This document shows, one piece after another, positions 40,303-48,521 of a DNA stretch of 64,000 nucleotides (position 1 is its first letter; each line of letters starts with the position of its first letter). Made by a program: the position numbers and the translations under genes. Location of the stretch: NCBI RefSeq assembly GCF_017357225.1, contig NZ_CP071605.1:62001-126000 (forward strand). The letters run 5' to 3'. Source of the DNA: Rhizobium binae (GTDB lineage Bacteria; Pseudomonadota; Alphaproteobacteria; Rhizobiales; Rhizobiaceae). The notes beneath the pieces were generated by a model. The model made no database searches and was not told where the DNA came from. It saw only the letters and a program-made list of their open reading frames with translations.

Positions 40303-41658
40303 ATGCGTGAAACCAATTTCATAATCGAAAACAACGCCCGCCATCTGTGGCACCCGATGGCCCATCCGGCCGAAATGCAGGCCCAGCCGCCGCGCATCAT
40401 CAATGCCGGCGAAGGCGTCGAGATCGTCGACATCCAGGGCAAGAAGGTGCTGGATGCCGTCGGTGGTCTCTGGAACGTCAATCTCGGCTATTCCTGCGAG
40501 CCGGTGAAAAAGGCGATCCGCGACCAGCTCGACGAGCTGCCCTATTATTCGACATTCCGCGGCACGACCAATTCTCCGCTGATCGAACTCTCCTACGAGC
40601 TTGCCGAGTGGTTCAGGCCGGACGGATTGAGCCGCTCCTTCTTCACCTCGGGCGGCTCGGATTCGGTCGAGACCTGCCTGCGCCTGGCGCGCCAGTACCA
40701 CAAGATCAACGGGCAGCCGGAGCGCACCAAATTCGTCGCGTTGAAGAAGGGCTATCACGGCACGCATTTCGGCGGCGCATCCGTCAACGGCAACCAGAAC
40801 TTCCGTCGCAACTACGAACCGCTGCTTCCGGGCGTCTTCCACCTGCCGGCGCCCTTTGCCTATCGCAACCCGTTCGACACCGACAACGGCGCGGAGATCG
40901 CCGCCGCGATCGGCCGGCTGTTCGAAGACGAGATCGCATTTCAAGGGGCGGACACCATTGCCGCCCTGATCGTCGAACCGGTGCTGGGGGCCGGCGGCGT
41001 CATCGTCCCGCATGAAACCTTCCTGCCGCTGATGCGCGAAATCTGCGACCGATACGGCATTCTGCTGATCGCCGACGAGGTCATCACCGCTTTCGGCCGC
41101 ACCGGCGCCTGGACGGGATCGCGTCTCTGGGGCGTCAAGCCTGATCTGATGTCGACCGCCAAGGCAATCACCAACGGCTATTTCCCCTTCGGCGCCGTCA
41201 TGATCTCGGACAAGGTGGCGGAGGTGTTCGAAGGCAGCAAGGGTGCATTCGGCAGCATCGGCCACGGCTACACCTATTCCGGCCATCCCGCTGGTGCGGC
41301 CGCCGCCCTTGCGACGCTCAAGGAAACGAAGCGGCTGAACGTCGCCGCCAATGCCGCCGTCCGCGGAGAAGAACTCATTGCCGGCCTCAGGGCGCTGCAG
41401 GGCAGGCATGAGTTGATCGGCGACGTGCGTGGCAAGGGCCTGATGTGCGCGCTCGAACTCGTCAGCGACCGCAAGAAGAAGACTGCGGCATCGAAGGATG
41501 TCCTGCAGAAGGTGCAGGACGCTGCCTATGACGCCGGCGTGCTGGTGCGCACCTCCGGCGCCAACGTCATCATGTCGCCGCCGCTGATCGTCACGGCGGG
41601 CGACGTCCAGACGATCCTGACGGCGCTCGACGCCGGCCTTGCAGCCGTGAGGAATTGA
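40303..41658 (+). CDS. Class III omega-transaminase (amine:pyruvate type)
   Basis: A 451-residue PLP enzyme starting at ATG 40303 behind AGAGGAA; the open frame extends upstream but overlaps the HAD gene. It starts like amine:pyruvate transaminases (NNARHLWHPMAHPAEM). It has GGSDSVETCLRLARQYH, LLIADEVITAFGRTG and the PLP lysine in STAKAITNGYFPFGAV. These enzymes deaminate primary amines or omega-amino acids to aldehydes. Its place beside an APC permease, aldehyde dehydrogenase and hpa genes makes tyramine-like amines plausible substrates. Confidence 0.87.
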   Translation: MRETNFIIENNARHLWHPMAHPAEMQAQPPRIINAGEGVEIVDIQGKKVLDAVGGLWNVNLGYSCEPVKKAIRDQLDELPYYSTFRGTTNSPLIELSYELAEWFRPDGLSRSFFTSGGSDSVETCLRLARQYHKINGQPERTKFVALKKGYHGTHFGGASVNGNQNFRRNYEPLLPGVFHLPAPFAYRNPFDTDNGAEIAAAIGRLFEDEIAFQGADTIAALIVEPVLGAGGVIVPHETFLPLMREICDRYGILLIADEVITAFGRTGAWTGSRLWGVKPDLMSTAKAITNGYFPFGAVMISDKVAEVFEGSKGAFGSIGHGYTYSGHPAGAAAALATLKETKRLNVAANAAVRGEELIAGLRALQGRHELIGDVRGKGLMCALELVSDRKKKTAASKDVLQKVQDAAYDAGVLVRTSGANVIMSPPLIVTAGDVQTILTALDAGLAAVRN

Positions 41659-41660
41659 TC

Positions 41661-42944
41661 ATGTCCGACAATGCAGCTCTTATCGCCCGCCGCGAGCGGC
41701 TTCTCGGCAGCAACATGTCGCTCTTTTACGATGAGCCGGTGCATCTGGTGCGCGGCGAAGGCGTCTGGCTCTGGGATGCCGACGGCCGGCAATATCTCGA
41801 TTGCTACAACAATGTGCCGCATGTCGGCCATTGCCATCCGCGCGTCGTCGAAGCCATCACCCGGCAGGCTTCGACGCTGAACACCCACACGCGTTATCTG
41901 CACGAAGGCATTCTCGACTATGTCGAACGCCTGACCGCGACCTTCGACAGGAGCCTCGACGCCGCGATCCTCACCTGTACCGGCAGCGAGGCGAACGATG
42001 TGGCGCTGCGGATGGCGCAGGCGGTGACCGGCAAGACCGGCGTCATCGCGACCAACCACACCTATCACGGCAATACGGCGGCGGTATCGCAGCTCTCGAC
42101 CCGCATGCCGCCGGTCGGCGGCTTCGGTGGCCACGTCCGCCACGTGCCGGCGCCCGACAGCTATCGTCCGCTCGGCGGCGAAGGTGGAGACGCCTTTGCC
42201 ACGGCCTTCGCGGCCGAGGTCGAGGCGGCGATCGCCTCGCTGCAGGAGAGCCCGCACGGTTTTTCGGCCATCATCATCGATCCATTCTTCGCCAATGAAG
42301 GCTTCCCGGATTTGCCGCCGGGCTTTCTCGACAAGACAGTCGCGGCCGTGCGCAAGGCCGGCGGCCTCGTGATCACCGACGAAGTGCAGCCCGGTTTCGG
42401 CCGCACCGGCTCTGATATGTGGGGCCACCAGCGCGCCGGCATCGTTCCTGATATCGTGACGCTCGGCAAGCCGATGGCAAACGGCCATCCGGTCGGCGGC
42501 GTCGTTGCCAATGCCGAGGTGCTGAACGCCTTCCGCAAGGCCTTCCGCTACTTCAACACCTTCGGCGGAAACCCCGTCTCCTGCGCGGCAGCGATGGCGG
42601 TCCTCGACGTGATCGAGGACGAGAAGCTGATCGAGAACGCGCGTAGTGTCGGCGAATACACCCGTGATGCCTTCAAGCGGCTTGCGCAGAAACATCCGAT
42701 CATCGGCGACGTGCGCGGCAGCGGTCTCTTCATGGGCATGGAATTCGTGCTGGATCGGGCGACGAAGGAGCCGGCAACCGCTGAGGCAAGCCGGATCGTC
42801 AATGAAATGCGCGAGCGCGGCGTGCTGATGGGCAAGATCGGCATCCATCAATGCGCCACCAAAATTCGCCCGCCGATGCCCTTCTCGCGGGATAACGCCG
42901 ATCTGATGTTGTCGGTCTTCGACGACGTGCTGTCGGGCCTGTGA
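41661..42944 (+). CDS. Class III PLP enzyme of the phospho-lyase type (ethanolamine-phosphate phospho-lyase-like)
   Basis: A 427-residue fold-type I PLP enzyme. Unlike ordinary transaminases it opens with RRERLLGSNMSLFYDEPVHL and has YNNVPHVGHCHPRVVEA. This is wording I associate with the AGXT2L1/AGXT2L2 phospho-lyases, which convert O-phospho-amino alcohols to aldehyde, ammonia and phosphate. The PLP motifs are DEVQPGFGRTG and TLGKPMANGHPVGGV (Schiff-base Lys). GAGGAA precedes ATG 41661. A kinase gene follows after 6 bp, exactly the partner needed to make the phospho substrate. A plain transaminase remains possible. Confidence 0.75.
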   Translation: MSDNAALIARRERLLGSNMSLFYDEPVHLVRGEGVWLWDADGRQYLDCYNNVPHVGHCHPRVVEAITRQASTLNTHTRYLHEGILDYVERLTATFDRSLDAAILTCTGSEANDVALRMAQAVTGKTGVIATNHTYHGNTAAVSQLSTRMPPVGGFGGHVRHVPAPDSYRPLGGEGGDAFATAFAAEVEAAIASLQESPHGFSAIIIDPFFANEGFPDLPPGFLDKTVAAVRKAGGLVITDEVQPGFGRTGSDMWGHQRAGIVPDIVTLGKPMANGHPVGGVVANAEVLNAFRKAFRYFNTFGGNPVSCAAAMAVLDVIEDEKLIENARSVGEYTRDAFKRLAQKHPIIGDVRGSGLFMGMEFVLDRATKEPATAEASRIVNEMRERGVLMGKIGIHQCATKIRPPMPFSRDNADLMLSVFDDVLSGL

Positions 42945-42950
42945 GGCGAA

Positions 42951-43970
42951 ATGGCCGACCAATTGCCGCAAACCATGCGGGATGCCCTGCAGAAACGCGC
43001 GCTGGAAGCGCTCGATCATTGGGCAGTCCTCTCAGATGAACCGATCTTGCTGAAATACCGGGAAAACGCGGTTTTCCGCATCACCCTCGCCGACGGGCAA
43101 CCCGCCGCCCTGCGGCTGCACCGGCCGGGCTATCACGACGCAACGAGCCTGCAATCGGAACTTGCCTTCATGGCGGCACTGCGGCGCGGCGACCTCGACG
43201 TGCCGAGCCCCGTACCAACAGGCGACGGGCGCAACCTCGTCCGCCTGCCGGCAAACCGAAAGTTTCCCGAGCAGCATGCCGATGTCGTCAGCTGGATCGA
43301 CGGCACGGCGCTCGGGCAGACCGGCACGCCGCTGTTGCAATCGGCGAAAACCCAGGCGGATATCTTCTTCCGCATCGGCCATGCGATGGCGACCATGCAT
43401 GATCTTGCGGACGCCTGGGCTCCGCCGACAGGCTTCCGCCGCCCGGCCTGGGACGCCGACGGCCTGCTCGGAGAGAGCCCACTCTGGGGGCGTTTCTGGG
43501 ATTGTCCGGGGCCTTCGCGCGACGAGGCCGCCGCACTCTCGACATTGCGCGACGACCTGCGCCGCCGCCTTGGCGAGGTGCAGCGAAACGGCATCAACTA
43601 TGGCCTGATCCATGCCGATCTGGTGCGCGAGAACATCTACCTGACCGGAGATGAAAATCGCGTCGCTTTCATCGATTTCGACGATGCCGGATATGGCTTC
43701 CGTCTCTTTGACGTTGCCACGACCCTGCTCAAGAACCGCCAGGAGCCTGCCTATGCCGATATCGAAGGCGCCCTGATCGCGGGCTATCGCAGCCGGCGCG
43801 TGCTTTCCGATGCGGCACTGCAAAGCCTGCCGCTGTTCATGGTGCTGAGGAGCCTCACCTATATCGGCTGGCTTGCCGAGCGGCCTGAAATTCCGGGGGC
43901 GGCCGAACGCCTGTCTCGTTATGTCGCCGAAAGTCTGGAGCTTGCAAGAAAGCTCGATGCCGACGCTTGA
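42951..43970 (+). CDS. APH/choline-kinase-fold small-molecule kinase (hydroxylysine-kinase-like)
   Basis: A 339-residue kinase with the aminoglycoside phosphotransferase fold. The catalytic Brenner motif is LIHADLVRENIYL (HxDxxxxN), followed by the metal-binding FIDFDDAGYG. The N-terminal lobe (YRENAVFRITLADGQPAALRLHRPG) holds the ATP-binding strand. Relatives phosphorylate hydroxylated amines and amino acids: hydroxylysine, choline, homoserine. Directly after a phospho-lyase-type gene, it probably phosphorylates the hydroxyl of an amino alcohol. Antibiotic resistance is very unlikely in this context. Confidence 0.8.
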   Translation: MADQLPQTMRDALQKRALEALDHWAVLSDEPILLKYRENAVFRITLADGQPAALRLHRPGYHDATSLQSELAFMAALRRGDLDVPSPVPTGDGRNLVRLPANRKFPEQHADVVSWIDGTALGQTGTPLLQSAKTQADIFFRIGHAMATMHDLADAWAPPTGFRRPAWDADGLLGESPLWGRFWDCPGPSRDEAAALSTLRDDLRRRLGEVQRNGINYGLIHADLVRENIYLTGDENRVAFIDFDDAGYGFRLFDVATTLLKNRQEPAYADIEGALIAGYRSRRVLSDAALQSLPLFMVLRSLTYIGWLAERPEIPGAAERLSRYVAESLELARKLDADA

Positions 43971-43987
43971 CATCGTCGGCAAATTCA

Positions 43988-43999
43988 TTAACGTGTTAA
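43988..43999. promoter_or_regulatory. TTAAC-GT-GTTAA palindrome upstream of hpaF (candidate HpaR operator)
   Basis: Perfect 5-bp arms around a 2-bp centre, 24 bp before the hpaF start, in the 53-bp gap after the kinase gene. Similar TTAACA elements lie at 54319-54330 and 54940-54951 beside the MarR-type gene. MarR proteins commonly bind palindromes of this kind. Confidence 0.5.
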
Positions 44000-44023
44000 G
44001 TAAATAGGGATCGGGGAGGATCG

Positions 44024-44407
44024 ATGCCGCATCTCACCATCGAATATTCGGCCAATCTCGAAGGCCGCGCCGATATCGGCGAGCTCTGCCGGACGCTGCT
44101 GAAGACCGTGTTGGAGACGGGCCTTTTTGAGATCGGCGCGGTGCGCGTGCGCGCCCTTCGCGCCGACCATTATGCGATTGCCGATGAGCTCCCGGAAAAC
44201 GGCTTTGTCGATCTGAACTTCCGCATCGGCAAGGGGCGCACGGCCGAGGAGAAAAAGCGCACGGGCGAAGCGATCTTTGCGGCGGCCATCGACGTTCTGG
44301 GTCCGCTGTTCGAGACGCCGCATTTCGCGCTGTCGCTGGAGATCCGCGAGATCGATGCGGAGCTGAGCTGGAAGAAGAACGCCATTCATCCGCGGCTGCG
44401 CGGCTAG
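44024..44407 (+). CDS. hpaF: 5-Carboxymethyl-2-hydroxymuconate delta-isomerase
   Basis: A 127-residue tautomerase-superfamily enzyme, the usual length. It isomerises 5-carboxymethyl-2-hydroxymuconate to 2-oxohept-3-ene-1,7-dioate in the homoprotocatechuate pathway. The catalytic amino-terminal proline is present (MPHLTIEYSANLEG, Pro exposed after Met removal), and NGFVDLNFRIGKGRT and LSLEIREIDAELSWKKN are family-typical. It begins the second hpa transcript, with a GGGGAGGA ribosome site and a TTAAC palindrome just upstream. Confidence 0.92.
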   Translation: MPHLTIEYSANLEGRADIGELCRTLLKTVLETGLFEIGAVRVRALRADHYAIADELPENGFVDLNFRIGKGRTAEEKKRTGEAIFAAAIDVLGPLFETPHFALSLEIREIDAELSWKKNAIHPRLRG

Positions 44408-44453
44408 TGACACCTCCCCCTGGCGGGATGACATAACATCAAAGGAATAGACG

Positions 44454-45971
44454 ATGTCCAAACTGCAGGAAAACATCGCAAAGGCCGAAGGCTTTCTCGC
44501 CCGCTTGAAGGATGGCGGCGTACTCAATCGCATCAACGGCGAAGATGTGCGTGCCGATGATGGTTCCACCTTCGAGACTATTTCGCCCGTCGACCTGAAG
44601 CCGCTCGCAACCGTCGCCCGCGGCAGGGCCGTCGATATCGATCGCGCCGCCAAAGCCGCAAAAGCCGCCTTCGCCGATTGGGCCGCCATGCCGGGCGATG
44701 CGCGCAAGAAACTGCTGCATAAGATCGCCGACGCGATTGTCGCCCGTGCCGAGGAGATCGCCTTCGTCGAATGCATGGATACCGGCCAGGCGCTGAAATT
44801 CATGGCCAAGGCGGCGCTGCGCGGTGCGGAAAATTTCCGCTTCTTCGCCGACCGTGCGCCCGAGGCCCGTGACGGCAAGGCCCTGCGCGCCGATGGTCAG
44901 GTGAATCTGACGACGCGCGTGCCGATCGGCCCGGTCGGCATCATCACGCCGTGGAACACGCCCTTCATGCTGTCGACCTGGAAGATCGCGCCGGCCCTTG
45001 CCGCCGGCTGCACCATCGTCCATAAGCCGGCCGAGTTCTCGCCAATGACGGCCCGCCTGCTCGTTGAAATCGCCGAAGAGGCCGGCCTGCCCAGGGGCGT
45101 ATGGAACCTCGTTAATGGCTTCGGCGAAGATGCCGGCAAGGCGCTGACCGAACATCCGATGATCAAGGCGATCGGCTTCGTCGGCGAGAGCCGCACCGGC
45201 TCAATGATCATGAAGCAGGGCGCCGACACGCTGAAGCGTGTGCATTTCGAGCTCGGCGGCAAGAACCCGGTCATCGTCTTCGCCGATGCCGATCTCGAAC
45301 GCGCGGCGGACGCCGCCGTCTTCATGATTTATTCGCTGAACGGCGAGCGCTGCACCTCGTCCTCGCGGCTGCTGGTCGAAGATAGCGTCTATGACAGGTT
45401 CACCGCACTCGTCGCCGAAAAGGCGAGACGCATCAAGGTCGGTCATCCCCTCGATCCCGAAACGGTCATCGGCCCGCTCATCCATCCCGTGCACGAAAGG
45501 AAGGTGCTGGAATATATCGCGATCGGCCGCTCGGAGGGCGCGACGCTCGCTGCCGGCGGCGAGAAATTCGATGGTCCGGGCGGCGGCTGCTATGTCTCCC
45601 CCACTCTCTTTACCGGCGCCGACAACGGGATGCGCATCGCCCAGGAGGAAATCTTCGGGCCGGTACTGACAGCCATTCCCTTCAAGGACGAGGCCGAAGC
45701 GCTGGCGCTGGCCAATGACGTCCAGTACGGGCTGACCGGCTATCTCTGGACCTCGGATGTCACCCGCGCCTTCCGTTTCACCGACCATCTCGACGCCGGG
45801 ATGATCTGGGTGAACTCGGAAAACGTCCGCCACCTGCCGACGCCTTTCGGCGGCGTCAAGAACTCAGGCATTGGCCGCGACGGCGGCGACTGGTCATTCG
45901 ATTTCTACATGGAGACCAAGAACGTCGCCTTCGCCACCAGGCCGCACGCCATCCAGAAGCTCGGCGGCTGA
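44454..45971 (+). CDS. hpaE: 5-Carboxymethyl-2-hydroxymuconate-semialdehyde dehydrogenase
   Basis: A 505-residue NAD-dependent aldehyde dehydrogenase that oxidises the ring-cleavage semialdehyde from HpaD. Motifs: ITPWNTPFMLSTWKIAPALA, FVGESRTGSMI, catalytic Glu in FELGGKNPVIVF and Cys in LNGERCTSSSRLLV. C-terminal GVKNSGIGRDGGDWSFDFYM is typical of HpaE. It lies between hpaF and hpaD in one gene series, which supports the specific assignment over general aldehyde dehydrogenases. Confidence 0.9.
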   Translation: MSKLQENIAKAEGFLARLKDGGVLNRINGEDVRADDGSTFETISPVDLKPLATVARGRAVDIDRAAKAAKAAFADWAAMPGDARKKLLHKIADAIVARAEEIAFVECMDTGQALKFMAKAALRGAENFRFFADRAPEARDGKALRADGQVNLTTRVPIGPVGIITPWNTPFMLSTWKIAPALAAGCTIVHKPAEFSPMTARLLVEIAEEAGLPRGVWNLVNGFGEDAGKALTEHPMIKAIGFVGESRTGSMIMKQGADTLKRVHFELGGKNPVIVFADADLERAADAAVFMIYSLNGERCTSSSRLLVEDSVYDRFTALVAEKARRIKVGHPLDPETVIGPLIHPVHERKVLEYIAIGRSEGATLAAGGEKFDGPGGGCYVSPTLFTGADNGMRIAQEEIFGPVLTAIPFKDEAEALALANDVQYGLTGYLWTSDVTRAFRFTDHLDAGMIWVNSENVRHLPTPFGGVKNSGIGRDGGDWSFDFYMETKNVAFATRPHAIQKLGG

Positions 45972-46008
45972 GCCGCCCATGCAGATCTACGCATAAGAGG
46001 AGGAACCC

Positions 46009-46989
46009 ATGCCCCTGCCGACACCCAATCTCTATCCGCCCTTCAACATCGTGCGTCTCAGCCATGTCGAACTCGGCGTCACCGATCTCGCCAAGTCCCG
46101 CGCCTTCTATGTCGATACGCTCGGCCTGCAGGTGACGGATGAGACCGCCGATACGATTTATCTGAGAGCGCTCGAAGAGCGTGGCCATCACTGCATCGTG
46201 CTGAAAAAATCCGGCAAGGCCGAAGCCCGCGATCTGGGCTTCAAGGTCTTCGGCGAGGAGGATCTCGACAAGGCCGCGCATTTCTTTGAGAGCAAGGAGC
46301 TGCCGGTCGAATGGGTCGAGCGGCCCTACCAGGCACGCACCTTCCGCACCCGCGATCCGCATGGCATTCCGATCGAATTCTATTCGAAGATGGACCGCCT
46401 GCCGCCAATCCACCAGAAATACGCGCTCTACAAGGGCGTCAAGCCGCTGCGCATCGACCACTTCAACTGCTTCTCGGCCAACGTCGACGAGAGCGTCGCC
46501 TTCTATAACGAGCTCGGCTTCCGCGTCACCGAATATACCGAGGATGCGGAAACCGGCCGCCTCTGGGCCGCCTGGACGCACCGCAAGGGCGGCGTGCACG
46601 ACATTGCCTTCACCAACGGTCGCGGTCCGCGCCTGCACCACACCGCCTTCTGGGTGCCGACGCCGCTCAACATCATCGACCTGCTCGACCTGATGGCGAC
46701 CACCGGCTGGGTCTCAAACATCGAGCGCGGCCCGGGTCGCCACGGCATCTCCAACGCCTTCTTCCTCTATATCCTTGATCCGGACGGCCACCGCATCGAA
46801 ATCTACTGCTCGGACTACCAGACAGTCGATCCCGATCTCGAGCCGATCAAGTGGGATCTCAAGGATCCGCAGCGTCAGACTCTTTGGGGAGCTCCGGCTC
46901 CCAAATCCTGGTTCGAACATGGTAGCCTGTTTGCCGGTGCCGATGTGGTCGAGCCTGAGTTGAAGGCCCAGCCGATCATCGCGCCTTGA
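46009..46989 (+). CDS. hpaD: 3,4-Dihydroxyphenylacetate 2,3-dioxygenase
   Basis: A 326-residue two-domain VOC extradiol dioxygenase that opens homoprotocatechuate. The metal triad is visible in the C-terminal half: His151 (LRIDHFNCF), His211 (RLHHTAFWV) and Glu264 (HRIEIYCSDY). The active-site acid/base region GRHGISNAFFLYILDPDGH is also present. This is the Brevibacterium/Arthrobacter-type VOC enzyme, not the LigB-type HpaD of E. coli. The aligned N-terminal domain (RLSHVELGVTDLAKSRAFY) lacks metal ligands. The metal is probably Fe(II) or Mn(II). Confidence 0.92.
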   Translation: MPLPTPNLYPPFNIVRLSHVELGVTDLAKSRAFYVDTLGLQVTDETADTIYLRALEERGHHCIVLKKSGKAEARDLGFKVFGEEDLDKAAHFFESKELPVEWVERPYQARTFRTRDPHGIPIEFYSKMDRLPPIHQKYALYKGVKPLRIDHFNCFSANVDESVAFYNELGFRVTEYTEDAETGRLWAAWTHRKGGVHDIAFTNGRGPRLHHTAFWVPTPLNIIDLLDLMATTGWVSNIERGPGRHGISNAFFLYILDPDGHRIEIYCSDYQTVDPDLEPIKWDLKDPQRQTLWGAPAPKSWFEHGSLFAGADVVEPELKAQPIIAP

Positions 46990-47044
46990 ACGTTTACCCC
47001 GCGGGCGAGATCGCCCGCTTCTCAACGTTGGCGAGGATAGAGTC

Positions 47045-48496
47045 ATGGAATTGAAGGACGCAACATTGTTCCGCCAGGCCGCATTGGTCGGCGGCGACTG
47101 GATCGAGGCCGGCGACAATGCGATCGCGGTGGACAATCCCGCGACCGGCGCGATCCTCGGCCGCGTTCCCAATCTGGGAGCAGCGGAGACGAAGGCGGCG
47201 ATCGCCGCAGCCGAGATCGCGCAGAAGGAATGGGCCGGGCGCACCGCCAAGGAGCGGTCTGTGATCCTCCGGCGCTGGTTCCAGCTGATGATCGACAATC
47301 AGGACGATCTCGGCCGCATCCTCACGGCCGAACAGGGCAAGCCGCTGGCCGAGGCCAAGGGCGAGATCGCCTATGGCGCAAGCTTCATCGAATGGTTTGC
47401 CGAGGAGGCGCGGCGCGTCTATGGCGACATCGTGCCCGGCCATCAGAAGGACAAGCGCATCCTTGTCATGAAGCAGCCGATTGGCGTCGTTGCCGCCATC
47501 ACTCCGTGGAATTTCCCGAATGCGATGATCACCCGCAAGGCAGGACCCGCCTTTGCCGCCGGCTGCGCCATGGTGCTGAAGCCGGCTTCGCAGACGCCGT
47601 TTTCGGCGATCGCCATCGCCATCCTCGCCGAGCGCGCCGGCTTCCCCAAAGGCCTGTTCAGCGTGCTGACCGGCTCGGCGCGGGCGATCGGCGGCGAGAT
47701 GACCGCAAGCCCCGTCGTGCGCAAGCTGACCTTCACCGGCTCGACCGAAGTCGGCGCCGAGCTTTACAGGCAGAGCGCGCCGACCATCAAGAAGCTCGGG
47801 CTGGAACTCGGCGGCAACGCACCCTTCATCGTCTTCGACGACGCCGATCTCGATGCGGCCGTCGAAGGCGCGCTGATCGCCAAATTCCGCAACAACGGCC
47901 AGACCTGCGTCTGCGCCAACCGCCTTTACGTGCAGGAGGGCGTCTATGATCCCTTTGCCGAGAAGCTGTCGAAAGCCGTCGGCGCCCTGAAGACCGGCAA
48001 CGGCTTCGACGAGGGCATCAATCTCGGCCCGCTGATCGACGAGTCCGCCCTTGCCAAGGTCGAGGAGCATGTCGCCGATGCGCTTTCCAAGGGCGGCCGT
48101 GTCGTTGCCGGCGGCCACCGCCACCCACTCGGCGGACGCTTCTACGAAGCGACCGTGCTGGCCGACGTCACCCCTGCCATGGCTGTCGCCAAGGAAGAGA
48201 CTTTCGGACCGGTGGCGCCGCTCTTCCGCTTCAAGGACGAAGCCGATGTGATCGCCCAGGCCAACGACACCGAGTTCGGTCTTGCCTCCTATTTCTACGC
48301 CAAGGATCTCGCCCGGGTCTTCCGGGTCGCCGAGGCGCTGGAATACGGCATGGTCGGCGTCAATACCGGGCTGATCTCGACGGCCGAAGCCCCCTTCGGC
48401 GGCGTCAAGCTTTCCGGCCTCGGCCGCGAGGGTTCGAAATACGGCATCGAGGAATTCACCGAAATCAAATATGTCTGCCTCGGCGGCATCGCCTGA
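47045..48496 (+). CDS. gabD: NAD(P)-dependent succinate-semialdehyde dehydrogenase
   Basis: A 483-residue aldehyde dehydrogenase of the GabD type. It has ITPWNFPNAMITRKAGPAFA, FTGSTEVGAELYRQSAP, LELGGNAPFIVFDDADLDAA and the catalytic Cys in FRNNGQTCVCANR. The C-terminal PFGGVKLSGLGREGSKYGIE is characteristic of succinate-semialdehyde dehydrogenases. In this cluster it oxidises the succinate semialdehyde released by HpaI to succinate, closing the link to the TCA cycle. It sits between hpaD and the FAH-family gene. Confidence 0.9.
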   Translation: MELKDATLFRQAALVGGDWIEAGDNAIAVDNPATGAILGRVPNLGAAETKAAIAAAEIAQKEWAGRTAKERSVILRRWFQLMIDNQDDLGRILTAEQGKPLAEAKGEIAYGASFIEWFAEEARRVYGDIVPGHQKDKRILVMKQPIGVVAAITPWNFPNAMITRKAGPAFAAGCAMVLKPASQTPFSAIAIAILAERAGFPKGLFSVLTGSARAIGGEMTASPVVRKLTFTGSTEVGAELYRQSAPTIKKLGLELGGNAPFIVFDDADLDAAVEGALIAKFRNNGQTCVCANRLYVQEGVYDPFAEKLSKAVGALKTGNGFDEGINLGPLIDESALAKVEEHVADALSKGGRVVAGGHRHPLGGRFYEATVLADVTPAMAVAKEETFGPVAPLFRFKDEADVIAQANDTEFGLASYFYAKDLARVFRVAEALEYGMVGVNTGLISTAEAPFGGVKLSGLGREGSKYGIEEFTEIKYVCLGGIA

Positions 48497-48521
48497 GGCC
48501 AAGAGAAGGCCCGAGACAAGC

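Noticed and set aside
41526..43019. A 497-codon open frame on the minus strand
   Set aside because: Antisense to the phospho-lyase-type gene; composition typical of a GC-rich mirror frame.
42951..43970. Aminoglycoside resistance for the APH-fold kinase
   Set aside because: Its operon context is amine catabolism and its N-terminal lobe resembles metabolic kinases; no resistance-cassette features are nearby.
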